Position numbers and translations under genes: made by a program
In this document: one piece after another, positions 1 through 13,210 of the stretch
Numbering within the stretch: the stretch's first letter is position 1
Layout: each line of letters opens with the position of its first letter
Notes under the pieces: model-generated
The model's database searches: none
Told to the model about the DNA's origin: nothing
What the model saw: the letters and a program-made list of their open reading frames with translations, nothing else
Source: Neckera pumila
Taxonomy: Eukaryota; Streptophyta; Bryopsida; Hypnales; Neckeraceae
DNA length: 64,000 nucleotides
NCBI GenBank assembly: GCA_963969595.1
Contig: OZ018410.1
Location: 28,958,913-29,022,912, forward strand
Direction: 5' to 3'

Positions 1-111
1 AGTTATATGACTTGTCCTAGTCATGTACATGATATGTTCTAGTCATGAGACTGACCAAATATGATGATAATAAGCAACAAAGCTTTTTTAAAAATGAAAT
101 TTGATCCAAAG

Positions 112-114
<3 letters not shown>

Positions 115-178
<64 letters not shown>
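115..178. repeat. (TA)n dinucleotide microsatellite
   Basis: An uninterrupted run of about 32 AT/TA dinucleotides. Reading frames through it are pure Ile-Tyr repeats and are not genes. Confidence 0.97.
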
Positions 179-181
<3 letters not shown>

Positions 182-2646
182 CACTAAATTCCTGGGTATG
201 CAAATCATATATTATACACATGGGTCATCGGCATTAAAACGGCTTAGAAGATGACTTTTGTAAAAATTATATCAAATTAAAAAGACCAAAAATTTAGGTG
301 AAGACCAAATTTAATAAATAAATAATTATAGAAAATATTGGATTGCATACATAGTAGAAAAAATTAATAATATATATAAAGAATTGGAACACCTATACAT
401 AGTTTTTAAAATTCTATACAAGAAATTCCCTCCAATTAAAATTAATTTTTTCTTAAAAAATGTAAAAAGTTGGATATCTTATCCCATGATACATGTATTG
501 AAATAATTCATATAATTTGGTTTGTAATGCTATTATTGTCCTCCAAAATATTTATTTCATGTATATAATTATATTTTTGGATTCCTTTTTGAAAAGGCTA
601 CAGGAATTTTCTACATTAAAACAAATTTTATCCCTTGAAATTGGACTAAAGTGCATTGTAAGTGATTACAATCAAGGCCATATAATATGGGACTATGGGG
701 ATTGCGGACTCAGGATTAAACAGATGCCATGCATTTGTCAAAGTATCTACATCCGTACACAAAGTGTATGTGAGCAAAAGTATTCGATAGAGGCACTATT
801 TAAAAGCATCTTTGAACACAAAAAACAATTATGCTTTTATAGTCTATATCCTTGTAAAAACATCCAAACAACCATCTTTTAATTGAAATATAAGCGCGAG
901 CATGTCCATGGTAAGCCTCATTCTTCATATGAATAATTTTATGACTTTTGTAGGGCCTGTAGAGATTCTAAAAATATGGATTGTATGACATTGATGAGAC
1001 ATTTTTTTTATATTCAACACATAATACATGTGAGTATTTTATCTATGTCCTTGAGAAAAAGCATTCACAACCATGTTCTTTGTTGTTGAGCTTTGAATTT
1101 TAAGTTGGATATTTAAGTGTTGTTCAATTGGCATTCTAAGCAACGAACAAGTATTTTCTAATGGTAAAGTGTAAATAGATCGCATCTTAACTAAGATTGA
1201 CAAACTATAAAATTCAAGGTTTGGGGTGGTTTTTAAATGGTTTCAACCAATCTAGGCCAAAATTCTAGACTTCCAAATTCAAATTGAGAAATTCAAAATT
1301 TTTGTTAATTTAAATTGCAGAGCACTGCATGCCTATTCTAAAATAATAAAAATCTTTATAATGGGATATTTTTAGCAAAAATTATGGACGGATGAACTTT
1401 TGTCTCTAATTCATCTTTCAAAACCTCATCTACATTTTCTTTTAGTCTACAAGCCTAAATTAATTTTTACTTTCAAGATTGGATTCAATATGCCATCTAT
1501 ATTTTAAAGTTCTTTTATAGTTTGAATTGGATGAATTTTTATCTTTTTTATCCAAAACTAAGACCTTGACTATTAAATTTCATCATATTTAATCTTCTTT
1601 CATTTTTGTCTATTTTAAAATTGTGATATGTTATTGAAAACCAATTTCTAATGTCTATGGTTTCTATAAGAAGAAAAATAACAAAGTGCCAAATTTAAAA
1701 ACATGCCTCAGAATCCATTTCCACCATATCCCCATTCTCCAATATTTATATTATAATTGTAATTGAATCATGAGGCTTGCATTGATCCATTTTTGTTGCA
1801 TTTTTGTATTTTTGTATATGCAACTTAAATGACAACTTTTATAATGTTCAAGTTGTAGAAATTCTATGTATGATCTATTTCTTCTCTTTCAACCTATTTC
1901 TTTCTACTTCCCCCTCTTGACTTTTTCTACATTATTTTCTATATTTTTTTTTCCTCTATTTTTTGGGATATTTGAAAATTACAATCTTTGACTTCTATTA
2001 CTACTAATTAATTTTTAATTATTTTACAAATCAAAAATTTGTAATGACATAAGCCTCATAAATGCTAACTAAGTATATACTTAAGACTTTAAAAATTCAT
2101 TTGGTCAACTATGCGAATTACAATCAACAATTTTTTTTTATTAATACATAGTCAAAACTCTATAAGGGGGTCAAATTAGTCTTCTAACTATGCCAAAGCT
2201 TCAAGTGGCAACTTGGAACTTGTATTTCTACTTCAAACTCTTAAACTTTCAATACAAATCGCATTCCTCACTTACTCTTGCTCTATGGCCACTCAGGTAT
2301 GGATTTTTCTCACACTCCTTTTTTTCCTCCCTAGACTAGAGTTTTCCACAACCTCAATCCACATCAATCACTAAATTAAATGCATTAGTATCACATTCAC
2401 TTTGTATCAATCAATCTAATTAGCTTTCAACTTGTATCACAATCAATCAACCTCACAGTAAGTCCCAATAATGGATTAAGGCAAGCCCTATTTTTAACTT
2501 GGTTTTCTGGACTTGGTCCTCTCTTGGTGTTGCAGTTTGTTGATAGGCTTTGATTCCTCTCTAATTTCCCCCTAAATCCTAAAAAAAAGTCATTATCTCC
2601 TATTGTTAATTGCTTTATTCTTCTCTACTTTCTTTCTAAATCCTAT
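179..2646. other. AT-rich intergenic DNA, nothing recognised
   Basis: About 2.5 kb of AT-rich sequence with many homopolymer runs. No reading frame with recognisable protein character and no clear terminal repeats were seen. Confidence 0.6.
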
Positions 2647-3225
2647 GAAAATTTTAAAAATAGTAATTAAAATATAAACATGTGCCTTTCCAAATATTTG
2701 ACACTAGTTCTATTGGTGATACAACACACCAAAAAAAGAATGTTTTTTTTTTAACTAGAAATGAAATAAAGTCACACCTACACTCAAAGGAATGATTCCT
2801 ATGGCCGATTTATAAGAGGGACGTCTTTGATTGCTCACTTTTTCTTGGGTTGCTCCCAAAAAAAAAAATGGCTACAAAAAAAATTTGATTACCAAATATG
2901 GCTAATAATAAAATATGATTGGACACTCTCTAAACATGTTTTCTGTCCAAAATTTTCTTTCGACTATCTGAAATTTTTAAATTAATTAATGAAAATATAG
3001 ACATGTGCCACTCCAAATTATTGAACACCAGTTCTATTCAATAGAAAAAAAAACATATTCTTTTTTAACAAGCAATCCATGAAATCAAGTCACACTTATA
3101 CCCGAAGGAATATAAGAGGGCCATCTTCAATTGCCCACCTTTTCTTTGGGTTGCTTTAAAAGGACAAAAAAATTATTTACAAAAAACTTAACTACAAAAT
3201 ATGACTGACAGAAAAATATGACTGC
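2647..3225. repeat. Direct tandem duplication, ~324-bp unit
   Basis: Unit 1 starts near 2,647 and unit 2 near 2,971. Both run through ACATGTGCC, then a CCAAATTATTGAACACC-like stretch, AAGTCACAC, GGAATATAAGAGGG-like words and a TTGGGTTGCT block in the same order. The copies differ by many substitutions and small indels, so the duplication is old. No coding potential is apparent. Confidence 0.7.
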
Positions 3226-4738
3226 AAAATATGACTAAGGCAAAAATACCATTGCCCACCCAAATTTCCCTTGGGTTGCCTCCAATAAAAACAAATGTCA
3301 CAACTATGGAGATTTGACTGCAAAAACATGACTCGTAATATGACTGCCAATCATCTCTAGTCATATTTTTGCAGTCATATAATATTTGTTTTCTTGTAGT
3401 AAAACCTACAGATGGAAAATAAGAATAGAGTCATTTGCATGATGTACATATCACAAGGGTTTGACAAATTGTAACAAAAGCATTGGATAATTCAATCTCC
3501 AACCTCGAAAAGCCCACATAATAAGAAATAAAAACAAATGGAATTGTGTGTAATTTCTCATCAAGAAGAGTAAAAAGCCTTGAGGACTTTGTATGATGAA
3601 AATAACCAAGAATTACTATTAAAACGTGTAGAAATTTGGATGTGAAAGAATGGTATGAAAGAAAAATATTTGGTAAAATTTAGTGATTTTCAGAAGTATT
3701 TTTTAAGTTTTATTGTATAAAATTTTAATTATAGTGGTATCTTATGCATTTTATCTTACTTGCTTATTGAAGGATCACTTTTTGAATGGAGAAATTTAGT
3801 TTTGAGATGAAACACATGCATGATCTTTGAACTTTAGAATACTCATTGAGGAAAATTTTGAAAATTTACACTATACTGATGTAAAAAAATAAATAAGAAA
3901 TTTTCCATCATAAAGAAGGATGAAGTCATGGAGAGACATGTTTTTATGTGTATGTGGTGTATTTGAATTCATTTATTGTTCAAATTTTGAACATGCAGCC
4001 AATAAAAAAAAGGAAAATTGTATGAATGACACAATATATGAATTGAAGATGCTTTTATTTCCTTGTTGTATAAATTGGTGGCTTAGGTGTCATAATAGCA
4101 TAATTTAAGGATAGTCAATGAGGAAGTTTTGTGTAATTGTACAAGAAATAGACCACCACCAAATACAGAACATATGACACATTAAATAGCTCACAAGTGC
4201 AAAAAAAAATTTGAAATTAATACCACGATGAACTGACTCACAATCCATACAAGTCTTCATCTCCACATGCCCAATTGGTTCCAAAATCCTTCTAATCTCA
4301 CCATGCTTTCATGTGTATATATAAGCTAGGATGCATTATGGAAGCAACCCAATTTTGACCCCAAGTCCTAGACTTAATGTCACTCTTTTACGTGGAATTG
4401 GGATTAAATGGATTAGATTTGGGTTGAGAAGACACTATTTTATAAATTCAATGAACACCATTACGTAGCTTGTATACATGGCAAAAAGTTCATTCATCAT
4501 TCTATAATCTCAAGGGTAATTTTGAATTGCCAATGGAATAAGGTAGGAAATTAGGAAAAAAACATTACCATTCCAAAAAACAAGCCCCTTTGAGAGTACC
4601 CACAATGAAAAGTTGTTATATGATTTTGCTTTGACCACATATATTTCTTTTTTTAAAATGAAATTGACCAAAATACTAGAAACTTGTGACTGGGAAAAAA
4701 AGTTTTAGATTTTATTAAAAAAGGCCATTTAAAAATTC

Positions 4739-4773
<35 letters not shown>

Positions 4774-4803
4774 TCTTTTGGTAATTTTTTATCATATTTT
4801 GTT
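3226..4803. other. AT-rich intergenic DNA
   Basis: No gene was recognised. A TTTTCTTGTAGT motif near 3,389 resembles a lone CACTA-type terminus but no partner was found. A long T tract lies at about 4,742-4,771. Confidence 0.5.
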
Positions 4804-5550
4804 TTAACCCCTACAGTTCCATGACTATCTTTTCACCGAAAACGTTAAAAAATTGCCATTTTTTTAGACAAGAATCCAATTTTTGAAAAAAAACTTTTTT
4901 TGAAAAATGTAACCATAGGATTTTGTGGTATGCTGACTTGAGAATATATTGTAAAAATTTTAGATATTTTGACCGTGTGGATTGCAAGATATAAGTATTC
5001 AAATTTGCTGAAACTATTTTTTTGGCCTTGCAAAAAACAGGACAGCTGTACTTCACAACCTCACTTTTTGATGAAAAAATGTCCAAGATGATGTTACTTC
5101 TTTGGGATCTTTTTCATAGACAAATTGGCTGCATGCTTAAAAATTTTCACTCCATTTGAAATAGTACAACATATAGAAAAAAAAATAGTAAGTAGACAAA
5201 TTATTGGTGTAATACTATAGAAATGTTTCAAAAAATTCATTTGTGATATTCCAAACATTCAGACATACCAAAAAATGCTTAATTTATGTTTGAATTTGAC
5301 CTTCACATAGGGTATGTTATCAATTCTAGTATGTAGTGAAATTTTTCAAGCATGTAGCCAACTTGTCTAGGAAAAAGAATCCAAAGAAACACCACCATTT
5401 TGGACATTTTTTCATCAAAAAGTGAGCTTGTGACATGCAACTGCCATGTTTTTTACACGGACAAAAAAATGATTTTAGGGAATTTGAATGCTTATATCTT
5501 GCAATCCATGCATTTTGGTGAAAATATAGTCATGAAACTTTAGAGGTTAA
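4804..5550. mobile_element. TTAA-bounded foldback MITE (copy P1)
   Basis: It is flanked by TTAA at 4,804 and 5,547 with CCCCTACAG and CTTTAGAGG at the ends. Unlike most copies in the window, both halves are inverted versions of one arm. Each carries TTTTCACC, TTGCAAGATATAAG, CTTTTTGATGAAAAAATGTCC and CTGCATGCTT-like words in mirrored order around a short centre. It is non-coding and belongs to the same broad family as copies P3-P13. Confidence 0.75.
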
Positions 5551-6779
5551 TCCCATAAGGTACTAACAATGTGAAGCATCTACTTAATAAAAAACAAAAG
5601 CACTCTTTAGAGGTCAAAGTATTATGCAATACCTTTCCTTTTTGCACAAACTTCTAAGGATGAACATCTGCACTTTTGGATTTCATGGAAGGATTCTCGA
5701 TCATCCATCCGATATTTAGTGTCCATAAGGTAGAAACATCCAATAGCGTCCCTAGATGAACCTTAAACTGTCCTTAAACTTCCATTGAATGGTCTTTGAC
5801 ATGTATCATAAAGTTTTTTCCTCTCTTCACTGTGATTGGATAAGTGCTGAATTTCTCAGAATTCAGATTTAAGTCCACCTACAGGACAATTCCAGTGGTC
5901 TAGGGGATTGCAATTTTGAAAATTCATAGAAAATATATGCCAAGTCCGAAAAAACTTTTTTTTTTTTTTTTTTGATTCATTATTTTCTCTCGCCTTTCCA
6001 ACAAAAATATTAATTTTTTAAATGGTGCCTCCAAGTATGCTGAATTCCTTATTTTGAAGGTTTTGGGGGCTTCCACCTTAGCAGTGGTAAAAGGTTAAAT
6101 ATGTAGTTGTTTTGAGATCCAAATAAATAGTGTTTCATAGTATTACATAATTAGCCAACATTTATACAAGGATGGTGTAGAAAATGCTCAAGCTACTTAA
6201 CTACTATAGTATTCATTTAGAGACTACTATAATATTGCTGGTGGATGCTCCAAAGGAACTTATTTGTTTAATCTATAAAAAGCCATGGGGACAAAAAATA
6301 TGCAATGAATGATTCTTAGAAGAACTATAGAAATAAAGAGGGCAATTGGAAGCAATAGTTGTACTATCTTCTATCATTCATTACAAGTTGATTTGTTGTT
6401 TGGCCAAAACTTTTGTATTATGGCTTCAAATGACTCAAGATTCATAGATAAGGCACTCATGACTATTATATACTTGTGTTATTTTTAATACCATTTTTAT
6501 AATAAAAATTATTAACTAAAAGTAGACCCCAATCAAATGTCAGATATACCAATTTGGGATTTTAAGTGCTACTCTTAGCCTGCAAAAATGAATTTAGAAT
6601 TGAAATTTGGAAGGCATGGTCATCTAGTAGATTAACAATTATTGTGTGAAGAAATCCTAAAAATAATTAATTTCATGTTTTATAGAAGTCAACAAATAGA
6701 ACTTGTTTCAACATGCATTTTGAAACATAGAAAAAAATGGTTTTGGTGCTTCTTTTGGCAAACGATCATCTCTATAAAA

Positions 6780-7137
6780 TTGCATTTTGAATTGAAAATC
6801 CATAATTGCTTGCAAACTTAAAAATCCTCATAACTTTTGACTCATTGATCAAAATGGGCTGGTTCAAAGTTTTTTGCATATATATAATTTTAGAAAACCA
6901 ATTTCAGATTTTTGTTTTTGAAAAAAGTGATTTTTTTTAATCTGCCCAGACTGACCAATTACAAAAAGTGAAACATATTAGGTCATAATTTTTTACTCAT
7001 ATTTCCAAATGTCATGAAATTTATTGCATATAAAAGATCTTCTTTATCTCCACCTTCTAATTGAAATCTCCAGTCACAAGTATTTGCCCAAAATTTCTAT
7101 GTAGCCAAAAAATGCATGTTGGTCCTTTAGAGGTTAA
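6780..7137. mobile_element. TTAA MITE fragment, type B right half (P2)
   Basis: It ends GGTCCTTTAGAGGTTAA at 7,137. The preceding ~350 bp match the right half of P4 (9,517-10,436) and P13, including the CTGCCCAGACTG word and AACATATTAGGTCATAA. The left half is not recognisable; the left limit is approximate. Confidence 0.65.
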
Positions 7138-8645
7138 ATAATCTACTATTGTCAAAGTGATGCTAGTTCATCAATATGCCACATTTAACTACTTTTGGAC
7201 TTTTGAAAGTCTAGAATTAATATTTGGAGAAGAAACATCAAGAGATAGTCATTGGAAGATCGCGTAAAACATCTCCAGATCTATACAAAACATCTAAAGA
7301 TCTACACAAACATTTGGAGATCTCCAGATGTTTTTATCAAGAGATTTTTGAACGTTTTGTCCAAAATTTAGTTGAAAGTCCAGAAGTAGTTAATTGTAGC
7401 ATGAATCTAATGAAGAATTATTAATTTATTTGGATGAAAGCATTTCATCAACTTTATTGAATAATTTATGACAATTTTATGACAATTTTATAGTGGTTGA
7501 AAAATGCATTGGATATAAGTAACTTGAGTTTGCTTAAAGAGTTCGAAATATTATAGCCATGCACTTACTGTATCTCTAGGTCAATTTCAACACTTTTGTG
7601 TCAAAATGGTTCATTTTTGCAATTCATATTGTATAAATTTTTATTTTATATTTTCAAATTATTAGAAAATATTACAATTCTGGAGTTTCAAATTAGTGAG
7701 AGAACTAAAAAAACCTTCAAACAATAATTTTCTTTGCTTTTCAGATATTGGTCTGCAAATTCAACACACTTTGGACTTTGGACCATCTTCAAATTTTGCT
7801 GAATTATTTACAAAGCTGATTCTGACATAGGATAAGTAGTTTGTTGCCCCAACATCATAATTTTGATATTTCAAAAGTTCATTTTGAAGATAGGGACTCA
7901 GAACTTGAAAAGTGAAGGTTCAATATTTCATAGGCGACAATTTAACTCCAGAGGGAGCATTTGTCTATTAGGGTTAAATGGGTCTATTGTGCAATTGAAG
8001 TTTGTGCATATACTTATGATCTAAAATTTTAGCAAGATATTTTGAATTCTTTTAGAAAGTGGAGAAATAAATGAGCTTTCTAATTATATATATGTATATA
8101 TATGGCGGATTGCAAGAAATACCTTGGTCTTGATTTTTTTTTTTTTTTAAAAGGAACGGTGGCCATTAAAAAAATCCCAAAGGGGGAAAAAGGTACATTA
8201 GTCTGGCTCTCTTGGACTTCTTAATCTGGGAGGTAAACTAAGGGACAAGTGCCATTCGGGCTTGTGTAAAGTCCCGGAGCAAAAAACATTATTTTTGCAC
8301 CAAGTGTCCTTGAAATTCTAGCAGAGAATTCTATGTTTGTCTTTGCTACAGAGACTGTGAAAGGTAAGGATATGGTTCTTATGTGCTCAGTCTTGATTTT
8401 GTTCCGTATCGATGCTGTACTTGGAATGTTGTGAACTTTTGGAATTTTTTTTTTTAAATTAAGAAAAAAAATATAGAAAATCAGAAGAACATTCATAACA
8501 TTCAGTAGCAAAGCAGCAAACTGCCCTCCCCCCAATGGAATGGTGTAGAACATACCGCACCCATCAGTAACTATAAGGCCACATATCAAAATTTGTCACA
8601 GTGAAAGAAAGAAAGAAACTGGGGTGAATGATGAGGGTCATTAAT
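7138..8645. other. Intergenic DNA, no supported gene
   Basis: AT-rich sequence. A 122-codon minus-strand frame at 8,221-8,589 has somewhat less skewed composition, but I recognise no family, and it lacks a clear promoter or splice context. Confidence 0.5.
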
Positions 8646-9459
8646 CTAACCCCTAAAGTCCCATTGTCCCTTTGGGAGATAAATTAAATTTTGGGCAGGT
8701 ACCTATAAGCTCAGTTTTTTTGGTGAAACTTTTTAAAACTTTTTCGTAAGATAGAAAAATTGATTAGCTTTGTGGGAATATACTTTTTATTTCAATTGGT
8801 GCTCGGAAGAAAAAATTATACCACAAAAAGCCTCAAATTGAACTCGGCGGGCAGCACAAAATTTTTGCAAAAAGTTAAAATAAATTTTATTTTTTCTTTG
8901 AAACTTTATATTTTCGTCTACATGTGAAGCTTTGATTCATTTTATTTGGACTAATGATGATCAAATTACGGACAATCTTGTTTTTTGGGCAATCTAAGCA
9001 TCTTCTTGAAAAAATAATTTGTAGGATTCATTTTTGAATGCAATTTTCACAAATTTTACAATTTTTTTTCTACTTGACAATTTTTTAAAGAATGAAAACC
9101 AAGTGTTATTTTCTTGAAATTTTTTGGTAGACTTTCAACGTACATCTTCAGTATAATTTTTTTTTTAATTCAAAGTTTGTAGTGCAAAAAATTTCCACAA
9201 ATGGCGGTCAAAGTCATTTGAAATTGCAGGTCAATGTTCAAAAAAACTTTCTTTTTCAACTTTGAATGCTAATATCTTCCAAACTATACGGTCAAACTTC
9301 ATGAAATTCTTACCACATGATCTTTGACAAGTGAAGTACAAGATCCTATGGTTAGGTTCTAAGAAAATGTTTTTTTTTGTGTTCTTGGATGAATTTAGCC
9401 AAAATGGCAGTTTTGAGTGGTTTTTGATAGAAAAACGGCCTTGGGACTTTAGGGGTTAA
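8646..9459 (+). mobile_element. TTAA MITE, type A (P3)
   Basis: The left end CTAA-CCCCTAAAGTCCC (one base off TTAA) pairs with the right end GGGACTTTAGGGGTTAA. The left arm has the type A signature: a short hairpin around TGTCCCTTTGGGAGA, then GGGCAGGTACCT. Internal words AGCTTTGATTCATTTTATTTGG and TTCTTGAAAAAATAA are shared with P5, P6, P8, P9 and P11. Non-coding. Confidence 0.8.
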
Positions 9460-9516
9460 TACTCATGTTTCAATGTATTTGACACACAAAGTAAATTAGC
9501 TTAGTGCATGGATTGT

Positions 9517-10436
9517 TTAACTTCTAAAGTTCCATAATTATGTTTTCACCAAAAATGCTCAAAATTGCCATTTTTAATACAAGTACCAAATTTTTGAAGA
9601 ATTTCTTTTTGACACATGTAACCATAGGATCTTGTATTATGGTGACTTGAAAACATATTTTAAAAATTTCAAGAATTTCCACCACGTGGATTGCAAGATA
9701 TAAGCATTCAAATTCACTAAAACCATTTTTTTGGCCCTGCAAAAAATAAGGTCAGCAACACTTCACAAGCTCACTTTTTGATGAAAAAATGTCCAAAGTG
9801 ATGGTGCTTCTTTGGATTCTTTTTCCTAGACAAGTTGGCTGCATGTTTGAAAATTTTCACTTCATTTGGAATTGTACAACATACAGGAAAAAAATAGTAA
9901 GTAGATAGTAGTAGAGAATGATTCAAAATTCTAAATTGTCAAGAATCTAATTATGGAATTGAAAAAAGCTAATCCCAATGGTGGCATTGTTGTAATAAAT
10001 AATCTACATCCTATGATTTTATTTTTTCAAAAAATTGAGTAAGATAAAGGACTTCAGAGTTTATTTTAGAGTAGAGAATTTATAACTGCCCGCAAACTAA
10101 AAATCTTCATAACTTTTCATTCATTAATCAAAATGGGATGATTTAAAGCTTTTTATGTATGTATAACTCTAGAAAACCAATTTTAGATTTTTGTTTTTGA
10201 AAAAGTAATTTTTTTTTATCTGCCCAGACTGCCCAGTTACAAAAAAATAGAACATATTAGGTCATAATTTTTTATTCATATTTCCAAATGTCATGAAATT
10301 TAGTGCATATGAAAGATATTCTTCACATCCACCTTCTATTAAAATTTCAGCCTAAAATATGGAAATCTCTAGTTGTACGTACCTGCCCAAAAATTCTATA
10401 CGGCTAAAAAACGCATGCTGGTCTTTTAGGAATTAA
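9517..10436 (+). mobile_element. TTAA MITE, type B (P4)
   Basis: TTAA lies at 9,517 and 10,433, with CTTCTAAAGTTCC and GGTCTTTTAGGAA ends. The left half resembles the P1 arm (TTGCAAGATATAAGC, then TTTTTGATGAAAAAATGTCC). The right half carries the TCTGCCCAGACTGCCC block shared with P2 and P13. Non-coding. Confidence 0.8.
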
Positions 10437-10515
10437 CTTCAAATTTGTTTTTTGGAGCCAAAGTTAAAATTATAATTCCCCGAAAATGAGAAGGATGACA
10501 GCCAGTGGAGGTTGT

Positions 10516-11758
10516 TTAATACCTAAAAGATCAAGGCCATTTTTATGTCAAAAACCACTCAAAATTGCCATTTCCATATTGTGTTCACTTAACCCCTAAA
10601 AGACCGTTGTCTGTTTGGGGGACAAATGCGTTTTTGGGCAGGTACCTACGGGCTGAAATTTTGTTATGATTTTTTGAAACTTAATTTGAAGATAGAAAAA
10701 CTGATAAGCTTTTGTAGGAATATAATTTTTTTTCACAATCGATGCCAGGAAAAAAATTATGACCAAATAAGCTCAAAACAGGGGATGGCGGGCAACAAAA
10801 AAAGAACAAAAATTTGAATTTTTTTTTTCTATTTGGAAAGCTTTGATTCATTTCATTTGGATTTGTTATGAGAAATATATGGACATTCTTGTTTTTTGGG
10901 CAATTAGAGCATCTTTTTGAAAAAAATAACTTCTAGGATGCATTTTTGAATGCAATTTTCCAAATTTTTCATTTTTTTTTTTTACATGGTTCAGTTTACT
11001 TTCTAGAATAATCTCACCATTGGGATTAGTGCATTTTAATTCCATCTAAAATATATGAATAATTTAGATTTCCCTTCCATCTTGTATCTACTTCTATTTA
11101 GCAATTCTTCAAAGAATGATAGTTAAGTTTTTTTGAATTTTTTTTTGCCTCAATTCTCAACTCATTTCTCCACTACAAAGATTTAAAGCTCAAAACTTTG
11201 TAGTGCAAAAATTTTTAATTAAAAATGGTCAAAGTCAAAAAATCTAGTCCTGCAATGTGCTGAAAAACTTGTTTTTTTCACATTAAACGCAGATATCTTG
11301 CAATCTGTGTGGTCAAAAATTCTGAAATTTTTTCCGCACAGTTTTATACTAGTTCGATGTAAGACCCTATGGTTAGATGTGAAAAAAAAACATTTTTCAA
11401 TTTTTTATATTTTTTGCTATAGAAATGGCAATTTTTGAGTGTTTTTTGGCAAAAAAAGGGCCTCGATCCTTTAGGGGTTAAGGAAAAAAATTAGAATCTA
11501 ACCACAAGATCTTGTACTTGTATGAAATGATGTCATAAAAATTTCATAAAATTTGACAATACATATTGAAAGATATTAGCATTCAAAGTTGGAAAAAAAT
11601 GAGTTTGCTTGAACTTTGGCATGCAATTTTAGATGACTTTGACCACCATTTGTGGAATGTTTTGTACTATAGCCTTTGAACTAAAAGAAAAATTGTAATG
11701 AAGAATTAAGTAGGAAGTCTAGGAATTAAAAAAAAAAAAAACATACTTGATTAATTAT
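10516..11758 (-). mobile_element. Left part of the MITE split by the CACTA element
   Basis: TTAA at 10,516 is followed by a decayed CCCCTAAAGG-type end and GATCAAGGCCATTTTT, the type A right end in reverse. It is interrupted at 10,589 by P5, resumes at 11,482 (ACCACAAGATCTTGTACTTG, GAAAGATATTAGCATTC) and stops at 11,758 exactly where the CACTA terminus begins. The missing remainder is found at 59,442-60,262. Confidence 0.85.
10589..11481 (+). mobile_element. TTAA MITE, type A (P5), nested
   Basis: TTAA on both sides (10,589 and 11,478), ends CCCCTAAAAGACC and GATCCTTTAGGGG. It is an intact type A copy of 893 bp, inserted at a TTAA inside an older reverse-oriented copy of the same family. Non-coding. 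Confidence 0.87.
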
Positions 11759-11781
11759 CACTATAAGAAATTGGCGTTTTT
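11759..11781 (+). repeat. Left terminal inverted repeat of the CACTA element
   Basis: Starts CACTATAAGAAATTGGCG and matches the right terminus for 23 bp. Preceded by target duplication TAT. Confidence 0.9.
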
Positions 11782-13210
11782 GATGCTTTTGGTAACAAAA
11801 CATCGGATGTTTTTCCAGACGTCATTGCGTTTGGCGGTTTCAGGCTACGGCATTGTGAATTCTGTCCGATGTCCCGCAAAACATGGGCCGTTCAGCTTTT
11901 AAACGCAGGGGTGTTAGCGCGGACGGGCATGTGCATATCATAAAACATGTGACGTCCATTTCAGACATCATTTGGAATGTAAGAAGTCCACATCAGCAAT
12001 GCATCAGTTTTCACTACGGATAAATGCAGGGAAGTTACAGGGGGCAAGGATAAAATGCTAATTGGAAGGAAAAAAATGAGTATGGGCAGTTGTCTCAGGG
12101 GAATGCCAAAAAAAATGTTGAAGTGGGATGTGAAGTGCTGCATGACGGGCCAAATGACCAGCAATGGACTCATACATAGTTCCATTAGCGCCAAGTCTAC
12201 ATTTAGGTCATTTCAACAATTATATGTATATATATAAATTATTATAATTACTATATAGCTTAAGACAAATAACATAAATTAAGTCATTGCACATATGAAT
12301 TAATTAAGCATGGACTGAATAAATCAAAGTGGAGTACATGTAATGCTCATCAAGTGTGCAATAATTATGTCAACATTTGAAGGATATAGGATTTGTAATA
12401 TTTAACCTTGGAAGAAATGGTTTGTGAAAAACATTGAATATTATTATTTAGAATTTTTTTTTATCTTCTAAGTATTGAAAGCAAAAAAGGGCTACAAAAA
12501 TTTAGATTTCAAAGTGACAACATCCACATTGTCTGAAATTCTATAAACACTATTAATAATAAAGGCTCTGATGGTGACGCGGAAAAAAAGGGAGAAAGAA
12601 TAAGGTAATTGCCGTGGATTGCGCTCAATGGTGACATGGTGAGAGACCTGTGGTTGTAGGACTTGGATAAGCATACAAATGTTGAATTCAAAATGTTGTC
12701 ACTCCTTCTGTGCTTTATTTAATATTGTTGATATAGTGAACAACAATTTTCAAGAAATCTTTGTTAGAAAAAATTTATTTATCATCAATCTTCATGCAAT
12801 GGTAATCCATTTGTATTCTCTACAAATGGGTTAGTTGAGGGCGGAGGCAATTTTTGTTCATTCCTCAACTTGTTCAATTACTCATTGTATACTTTAATAC
12901 ACTTCCGTATATCAAAATGGAGATGAATAGTCTTTATTCTTTAATGTGAGGAATTATAGGTTCCTGGCTTAACTTCTCAACAAATGAAACTGGTAGCCAA
13001 AAAGTGCTTTGCTGTTTGTGTTACATTCATGGAGCAATTCAGGGGTTAGGCCTTCTAACAATGTCCTACAAACCTATAGAGGATTCTATTGGATAAAAAT
13101 GTATAGTTCTCACATATAAAATTGCATTGCATAGTTTAATTTCTCTAAAAATATTGACGACCCCAAAATCTTTCAAGGTATTACATATTGGAAGTATCCT
13201 TCAGGATTAA
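11782..13210. other. CACTA left subterminal region
   Basis: No gene was recognised. The first ~250 bp contain CAGACGTCATTG, GTGACGTCC and related ACGTC words like those near the right end, typical of CACTA subterminal repeat zones. Short frames near 12.0-12.7 kb show no family features. Confidence 0.55.

Noticed and set aside
17..221. Frames of repeated Ile-Tyr residues
   Set aside because: Direct translation of the TA microsatellite; no coding evidence.
8221..8589. 122-codon minus-strand frame
   Set aside because: No recognised family, paralog or regulatory context; too short to separate from chance.
10589..10605. CCCCTAAA ends as telomere-repeat insertions
   Set aside because: The plant telomere unit is CCCTAAA, but here the motif occurs once per element end with an inverted partner and TTAA flank, so it is a transposon terminus.
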